Assembly: GCA_900128585.1 (NCBI GenBank)
Contig: LT642321.1
Span: forward strand, 1 to 22,907
Source: Stramenopiles sp. TOSAG23-3
Lineage: Eukaryota > Sar
Length of the DNA stretch: 22,907 nucleotides
Direction of reading: 5' to 3'
Numbering within the stretch: position 1 is the first letter of the stretch; the number at the start of each line of letters is the position of its first letter. Below are positions 17,675-22,907 of the stretch, piece after piece. The translations under genes and the position numbers were made by a program. The notes beneath the pieces were generated by a model that worked only from the letters and a program-made list of their open reading frames with translations, did no database searches and was not told the DNA's origin.

Positions 17675-18232
17675 CATGAATGGACACAGCATATATAATC
17701 ATATAGACATATATCCTTAATTAATTAAGAATGGTTTCTTTTGTTCGAATTTTAGAACTATTATTTATCCATTGGCATAGTCTTGGATAGTTATAAATAA
17801 TTGTTTTACTTTTTATTATTAGTGTATCTGCCCTAATTGATTACTACGTACCCTTCGTATACTCCTTCCTATTTTACATGGTTCTTTGGTATGTTCTTGT
17901 TAATTCTTAACCATCCATCAATTCACTTTAGCAAAAAAAAAAGGAATCTTTTTTTTCTTCTTCTGCGCTGTGCTCGCAACTGTGCTCCACCCTGTGCAAC
18001 TATTATATTAATACTATGTTGGGTCATACAACTAACTCACAGTTCACAGTCGTCACAGAAACTTACTTTACTACCTCCATTGTGGTGTCTCTTCTACGAG
18101 TACCACTTCACTTTCCGAATTTTCCCCTCCCCCCGTAGTAGCGCTTTTTGATTAAGATCTCATATCTATAAAAAATATCAACTATTGCTTATCTGATTTA
18201 AACAACCCTCATCATATTATTTGATTGCAAGA

Positions 18233-18970
18233 ATGTCACTACCAAAAGGATTCCCACCCTTGGACCAGCTGAACACCACTGGCGGCCAGAAACGCTTCAA
18301 TGGTTGGTTGCAAAGCCGTGCCTACTGCATCGGTTTCGTCCCAACTGCTTTGGACAAGACTGTTTACGAAACCGTTGGTATCTTCACTGACAAAAGCTTG
18401 TCAAATTTGTACCGCTGGTCGAACCACATCGCGTCTTTTTCCCCAGACCAACGAGCCGCGTGGGGTGGCGAAGCCCCGGCCGCCGCCCCGGCCGCCCCTG
18501 CTGCCGCCAAGAAGTCGAAGAAGAAAGCCAAGAAAGAAGAGTCGGATGACGATTTGGACGATTTGTTTGGAGATGATGACGATGAAGAAGAAGACGACTT
18601 CGATACTATGCTTGCGAAAAAAATAGCTGCTGACAAAGACTTGCAAGCACGCATGAAAATGAAAGCCGAAAAGAACGCCAAGAAAGGCCCACAGAAGACT
18701 ATGTTTATTTTCGACATCAAGCCATTCGATACCGAAACTGACTTGCAAGCGCTTGCTGCGGAATTGAAAGGCACCGAAAAGGACGGTATCTGCTCGTGGG
18801 GTGAAGAACATAAATTGGTCGAAATTGCATTCGGCGTAAAGAAGCTTCGCATTCAAATGATTGTTGAAGACGAAAAACTTTGCCAAGACGACTTGGAAGA
18901 CCACATCAACGACAACTGCCGTGACGACAAGATCCAAAGTGTCGATGTATTCACCATGTCCAAACTGTAA
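18233..18970 (+). CDS. Elongation factor 1B guanine-nucleotide exchange subunit (eEF1B beta/delta)
   Basis: The product has 245 residues. The start is the ATG at 18233 in caagaATGTC; the open frame extends to a TTG at 18221. An N-terminal GST-C-like helical segment (about 5-70, including LSNLYRWSNHI) is followed by an Ala/Lys hinge. The acidic DDDLDDLFGDDDDEEE block is a typical CK2-phosphorylated site. The EF1-GNE catalytic domain spans 151-245 (FDIKPFDTETDL, GICSWGEEHKLVEIAFGVKK, IQSVDVFTMSKL). It recharges eEF1A with GTP during translation elongation. Length and order are as in conventional eEF1B-beta. A possible polyadenylation signal AATAAA lies at 18982-18987. The gene is convergent with the exportin gene, whose stop codon is only 167 bases away. 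Confidence 0.95.
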   Translation: MSLPKGFPPLDQLNTTGGQKRFNGWLQSRAYCIGFVPTALDKTVYETVGIFTDKSLSNLYRWSNHIASFSPDQRAAWGGEAPAAAPAAPAAAKKSKKKAKKEESDDDLDDLFGDDDDEEEDDFDTMLAKKIAADKDLQARMKMKAEKNAKKGPQKTMFIFDIKPFDTETDLQALAAELKGTEKDGICSWGEEHKLVEIAFGVKKLRIQMIVEDEKLCQDDLEDHINDNCRDDKIQSVDVFTMSKL

Positions 18971-19137
18971 AGAAAAGATTTAATAAAGAATTAAAAATAT
19001 TTTTTATTTTTTGGCCTGTACACAAAGACGTATGACTCGAAAATAAGGTTACAATACAATACCGTCTACTCTACCGGGTACAGCGTGCCGTTACAGCCCC
19101 CTGTGTCCTCCCTCGTCATTCCCCTCCCCCCGTACAT

Positions 19138-22100
19138 TTACGAACTGTCGCAGCGCCGCTTCAAGGACACAAAGTTTGCAACGTTCGTGCTGAAAGTAAA
19201 CAGGTCCGGACGGTCGTTGTCCGCGCAAAAGCTCTCTAACAGCAAAGAGACCTCCTCTGGCGTCACGCCACCCGCGTTGGCCCCACTGTGCGCCTTCGCC
19301 ATCATTTCGTTCAACAGTGCTGGTAGGATGTTGACTCTGAAGTATTTATAGTTTGCGGACGCCATGTTGTGCAACGTCTTCATCACTTCCGCCGAGAGCA
19401 GGTCTTGCCCTCCAGAGCACAGAACACTCAGCAGGTTGAAGTAGAAGTGCCGTGCCAGCACGGACTGAAACGCCGGGCTGTCGTACAGCCTGTTGTACTT
19501 GTTCGCCTCCTCCAAGGTGATCAAATTGTACTGAAAGGACTCCGGGGCCTGCCCTCCCCGCTCGAACGACTTGAGGACTATTTCGAACATGGACATGCAG
19601 ACCGCCTTCTTGGCGTCGTTCCGAAATTCCCCCCCGTCCATGTTCGCGGAGACAAAAGTGCGCCAATGGTGCACCAGCGCAGTTCGGCAGAACTTGTAAA
19701 TCGCAAGCTCCAGGTCCACGAAGTTCACGCTCGGGCCGTGCATGATCACCGGCGCCAACGTTCCCAACACCAAATCGTAGACCTTTCCGTGAAGGCGGTG
19801 GAAGGTTTTCTTTCGTTCGGTCATTACCACGCAAAGAAAGTTCATCAAATTCTGTATGAGAAGCGATCCCATCGTGCTCCCTTTCTGCAACGCGCTCATG
19901 AGCTCGCCCGTCAACGAAGAACCGCCTTGGGGACTGTTTTGGGCATTCTGGGAGTTGACCATGAAAATGTCGACAAGGCCGCTTATCATTTGGTGGACGA
20001 CGTCAACGCCGAACTGGGCGCTGAGGGAGACCGTCGAACATTCAAACACTGCCAAAATGTCTTTCGCGGCGCTGATCCCGCTGACTGACCGGTGCACGCT
20101 GTTCCCGCCGCTGGCGCCGTGCCTACTCCTGTGCTCGACAGGCAACAGGCACAAGTTCAGCACAATCCCAAACTGGGCAATAAGTGGTGAAAAAAATTTG
20201 GACACGAACAGCTTTTCTTTCGTGACCCTCCTCGCGATAGCGACGCAAATGGCCTTAATTTGGCGAAGGCATTCCCGAAAGTTCGCCAGGCCGCCACGGT
20301 CCAGGCAGAACGGGGTCGCAGAGGGGTTGTTGTTCCGGTTGTAAATTGCCTGTTGGCATATTTGCTCGACGCGTCCGAAGACGGGGGCCATCCGTTGCTG
20401 GTACACGTTAAAAGCCGACTGGAGTCCGAGATCGTTGCAGTGGGCGACATCAAGGGCCAAGAGCATCTTGTCGGAGGCCATCACGGCCGTCTTCTCCTTG
20501 ATCGTGCTCGGGAGCTTGGACGCGACGTCCCAGATGTTATCGAATGCTCGGTGCAAGGTCGGGGCGTCCATCTTGGTCGGCCCAACAACAAACACCATGG
20601 TGCGGAAAAAACTGACCGAGCAGTTCAAAATTTCTTCTGGGGGAGGGGATATGTCCGCGTTTAGGCCGGCCAAAACCAGCTGCCCGGCCTGCTCGCACAG
20701 TGTGCCCGCAAGCGGCACAAGCTTTTGGGGCAGGCCCCCAGCGTTCCTCGCCTCCAGGAAGGTTTGCAGCCACCCGCCGAAGGACACCAGGCACTCCACA
20801 ATGCTCACGGACAGTTTTGTCAGGCAGTGCCCGATGGTGTACAGGCGGTTTTGGAGCAGCTCGTTTCCCAGCTGTATCAGTGCGGAGAACGCCTGAACGC
20901 TCGTCTCTAACATTTGCGCAAACGAGGTGGTCAGGCAGTCCACCCCACAACTAAAACAAAACACTATGCTGGTCAGATCGTCTACGAGGGCGTTGATTTG
21001 GGGTGACATCACGAGCGCGCTCGCCAACTGGCCGTTGGGGAACACCGCGGCCCGGTACACGCTTATTGCGTTCGACAGCGTCGGCAGCAGCGATGACATC
21101 ATGGACTGCGCCAGGGAGTCAACCTCCATTAATTTTTTGATCGAGTCGGCGCAGTGGGCTATGTACACTTCGACCTCACACCGGGCGTGAGGGAGCAACG
21201 ACTTGCCATGGTTGCGCCTCACCTCTCCTCCGTCGAAAGCCTTTCCCGGCGAATCCCCTTGGTCCGCCCAGTCTTCCAGGTCCCCATACGATTCGCTGTC
21301 TAACTTCATCAGCGTTGCCCCGCTCTTTGCATACAGTATGTAGTCTACCAACCGCTTCCCAAACGAGTCGAGGCCGGCCATGTACAGGCTGATGAATCCG
21401 CCGGGGCCGGCCCCACCCGCGGCGCCCGGGCTCCCCGACGAGTTGTCCACGACGTGGTCCAGCACCATATTCCAAGGCTCCAGGGCCTCCAAGAGGGCCT
21501 CCGCGCTGGGCTGAGAAAACGTATACTCAAACATGAGGCCAAGAAACTGCTCCATCGGGAACGTCGCGTTCCCCTCAAAGCGGCGCAGGTGGTAGCGTAT
21601 CAAAGCTTTCCAAAACTCGGTCATCTGCGGGAAAAAAATCTCGTTCTGTTCGTGAATCTTTGCAGCAGACCTGAGTTGCCAAATGTTGCCAACGGACGTC
21701 AGCATCTCCGTGGTGACCTTGAACACGAGGCCTTCCAGCTCCCCCGGGAAATACGTGTTGGAAACCAGTGTCGTGACGGCGCTGATGGCGTGCGCGCTGC
21801 ACGGGTGCAGTGGGCACTCGGTTATTAACGATATGAGGTGGGTAGTCATGGTCCCGTCGAAGAGCAATTTGCGCTGCTCCAGGGACGTCGGCACGTTCAC
21901 CAGCAGCTGGAAGGTTTCGATGAGCATTTCGTAGCATTTGAAAAGGTCCTGCATTTGTCCATTGTCGCTGTTGTTGCTGATTCTAACGTTTCGAAACTGA
22001 ACGAACAGCTCGTTTATTTTCGTTATCATTGTCGGTATTTGCTGCAGTAGCAGCTGTTTCAGCTGCTTCTGCCGCTTCCCCGTGACGGAGACCGAGTTGC

Positions 22101-22596
22101 GCCCCACGGTCGAAAACTCTTCGACCATGACTTTGAAAAGGGACAAACCGAAGGTGTACATTCGAACGTCCGAGGCGGTGTGCATGACGTGGTTGAAAAA
22201 GTCAGGGTACCGCTCTGGCCAATCCACCTTTCCAATGTCCACTACGACTTTAACCATTTTATTCAGCACGAACCGGGGTATGGCGCTGTGGCGCGCCATC
22301 AAAAAATTTATCAAACCCCCGCGCACCCTGACCCGAGACGCTTCCGGGATCTGGCTCCACTTGGTCGCAATCGTGCCTTCAAACACCGAAGCTGCAAAAA
22401 ACAAGACGTACGGGTCTTGGGTCTCCTTTATAAAGAAAAGGCATTGTTCCCACGCGTCTGGCCGCCTCTTAAATTCCTCTAACTGCCCCTCCACTTGTTG
22501 CTTCTCCGCGTCCGAAAGGCGCCCTGAGTTTGCGTAAAGGACGCCCAGGGCTTGCCGTAACGGCTCCAACAACACACCCCCTCCGGAACTGGCCAT
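19138..22596 (-). CDS. Exportin-6-like nuclear export receptor
   Basis: The product has 1152 residues and is all-helical in character, as expected of importin-beta superfamily HEAT-repeat karyopherins. The N-terminal part (AWEQCLFFI, DPYVLFFAASVFE, NKMVKVVVDIGKVDWPERYP) and the block HLRRFEGNATFPMEQFLGLM with FEYTFSQP match exportin-6 better than exportins 4 or 7 as I remember them. Exportin-6 carries profilin-actin and other cargo out of the nucleus with RanGTP. Length is close to human XPO6 (about 1125). The start is MASSGGGVLLEPLRQ at 22596. The frame stays open to an ATG at 22764, but that 56-residue Phe-rich extension is not family-like and is probably 5' leader. No break is seen across 3.4 kb. 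Confidence 0.87.
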   Translation of the reverse strand: MASSGGGVLLEPLRQALGVLYANSGRLSDAEKQQVEGQLEEFKRRPDAWEQCLFFIKETQDPYVLFFAASVFEGTIATKWSQIPEASRVRVRGGLINFLMARHSAIPRFVLNKMVKVVVDIGKVDWPERYPDFFNHVMHTASDVRMYTFGLSLFKVMVEEFSTVGRNSVSVTGKRQKQLKQLLLQQIPTMITKINELFVQFRNVRISNNSDNGQMQDLFKCYEMLIETFQLLVNVPTSLEQRKLLFDGTMTTHLISLITECPLHPCSAHAISAVTTLVSNTYFPGELEGLVFKVTTEMLTSVGNIWQLRSAAKIHEQNEIFFPQMTEFWKALIRYHLRRFEGNATFPMEQFLGLMFEYTFSQPSAEALLEALEPWNMVLDHVVDNSSGSPGAAGGAGPGGFISLYMAGLDSFGKRLVDYILYAKSGATLMKLDSESYGDLEDWADQGDSPGKAFDGGEVRRNHGKSLLPHARCEVEVYIAHCADSIKKLMEVDSLAQSMMSSLLPTLSNAISVYRAAVFPNGQLASALVMSPQINALVDDLTSIVFCFSCGVDCLTTSFAQMLETSVQAFSALIQLGNELLQNRLYTIGHCLTKLSVSIVECLVSFGGWLQTFLEARNAGGLPQKLVPLAGTLCEQAGQLVLAGLNADISPPPEEILNCSVSFFRTMVFVVGPTKMDAPTLHRAFDNIWDVASKLPSTIKEKTAVMASDKMLLALDVAHCNDLGLQSAFNVYQQRMAPVFGRVEQICQQAIYNRNNNPSATPFCLDRGGLANFRECLRQIKAICVAIARRVTKEKLFVSKFFSPLIAQFGIVLNLCLLPVEHRSRHGASGGNSVHRSVSGISAAKDILAVFECSTVSLSAQFGVDVVHQMISGLVDIFMVNSQNAQNSPQGGSSLTGELMSALQKGSTMGSLLIQNLMNFLCVVMTERKKTFHRLHGKVYDLVLGTLAPVIMHGPSVNFVDLELAIYKFCRTALVHHWRTFVSANMDGGEFRNDAKKAVCMSMFEIVLKSFERGGQAPESFQYNLITLEEANKYNRLYDSPAFQSVLARHFYFNLLSVLCSGGQDLLSAEVMKTLHNMASANYKYFRVNILPALLNEMMAKAHSGANAGGVTPEEVSLLLESFCADNDRPDLFTFSTNVANFVSLKRRCDSS

Positions 22597-22907
22597 TCCA
22601 AGAACTATACAAAAACTATCAACCTCCTCCTGAAATGGAAAATAGAAGAGATCAAAACCAGCCAAAAAGAGAAAGAAGGGAGTACGTAAGGAAGGGAGGA
22701 AGAAAAACGATTTATAGGTAAAGAGACTAGGAATATCATAAACAACCCCCATCATTACAAACATACTTTTTTTATATATTATAAATGCATATATTAAATA
22801 TTATTAATATTACCCCACTGGAAAAGTTATTATTAGGAAATTATTTTAGGCATAATTATTATTAGGCAGAAGCGCAAAAAAAGAAGTACGGTACCTGACC
22901 AGGTATA
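22597..22907. other. Upstream region of the exportin gene
   Basis: This is AT-rich DNA running to the right edge, probably the promoter and leader of the minus-strand exportin gene. It contains a GTACGGTACC word with GGTACC at 22890-22895. No gene is seen. Confidence 0.55.

Larger units (their letters stand above)
16641..18232. other. Divergent intergenic region between P1 and eEF1B genes
   Basis: A 1.6-kb AT-rich spacer carries the upstream regions of two translation genes. It holds CTTT/CCTT runs near 16980-17041, a GAA run at 17141-17190 and the perfect inverted repeat at 17613-17674. The DNA just upstream of P1 (16660-16800) is more GC-balanced and probably its promoter. A 104-codon frame at 17837-18151 shows no protein-like character. 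No RNA gene was recognised. Confidence 0.6.

Noticed and set aside
17837-18151. 104-codon frame upstream of eEF1B
   Set aside because: It has low-complexity and hydrophobic composition, no domain and lies in the promoter-side spacer.
16641-18232. tRNA, snRNA (U1, U2, U4, U5, U6) or 5S rRNA gene in the largest gene-free spacer
   Set aside because: I looked by eye for T-loop, Sm-site and U6 core sequences and found none. A covariance-model scan would settle it.
22597-22764. 56-residue N-terminal extension of the exportin from ATG 22764
   Set aside because: The extension is Phe/Leu-rich and AT-rich in DNA, and exportin-like sequence starts right after the ATG at 22596.

Overview
This window is a piece of nuclear DNA from a unicellular eukaryote. 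The genes encode cytosolic-ribosome, nuclear-export, endoplasmic-reticulum and sphingolipid functions that bacteria lack, and start codons sit in Kozak-like contexts such as caacaATGG and gtcaagATGG. Every recognisable gene is one uninterrupted reading frame, apart from a single break at an 11-G run. Coding DNA is GC-rich and the spacers are strongly AT-rich with many microsatellites. A compact, intron-poor alga or related protist fits best. The P1 stalk-protein tail and the free use of Tudor-like modules lean towards a stramenopile-type lineage, but I cannot place it firmly.

Layout, left to right. A secreted protein with three thrombospondin type-1 repeats and a cupredoxin domain runs off the left edge on the minus strand (<1..835). 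Divergent from it is a secreted DUF4434-like putative glycosidase (1711..2871). Next come a TPR protein fused to a DNAJC8-type J-protein (3613..4818) and an ERAD adaptor of the SEL1L/Hrd3 family carrying two Tudor-like domains and one frameshift (5593..8428). Convergent with the latter is a TMEM185-like multi-span membrane protein with a C-terminal RING finger (8805..10823, minus). After a 1.5-kb microsatellite-rich spacer come an Fcf2-type rRNA-processing factor (12320..13450) and sphingosine-1-phosphate lyase (14012..15772). Then follow ribosomal stalk protein P1 (16275..16640, minus), the eEF1B GDP/GTP exchange subunit (18233..18970) and an exportin-6 homologue (19138..22596, minus).

The genes do not form an obvious operon-like system. 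Most are housekeeping genes in alternating divergent and convergent pairs. The nearest thing to a functional pair is the SEL1L/Hrd3-like adaptor beside a polytopic RING protein, because the classical partner of Hrd3 (Hrd1) is also a multi-span RING ligase. P1 and eEF1B, both translation factors, are divergent across one 1.6-kb spacer. Several proteins show unusual domain combinations (TSP1-cupredoxin, TPR-DNAJC8, Tudor-Sel1-Tudor-TM, TMEM185-RING), and these are the main points of interest.

Non-coding DNA holds a 232-bp pure purine tract, CCTT and GAA microsatellites, a 48-bp tandem duplication and a perfect 18-bp inverted repeat. It also shows a clear excess of GGTACC / GTACGGTACC motifs, which occur almost only between genes. 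I saw no tRNA, rRNA, snRNA, transposase or CRISPR array.
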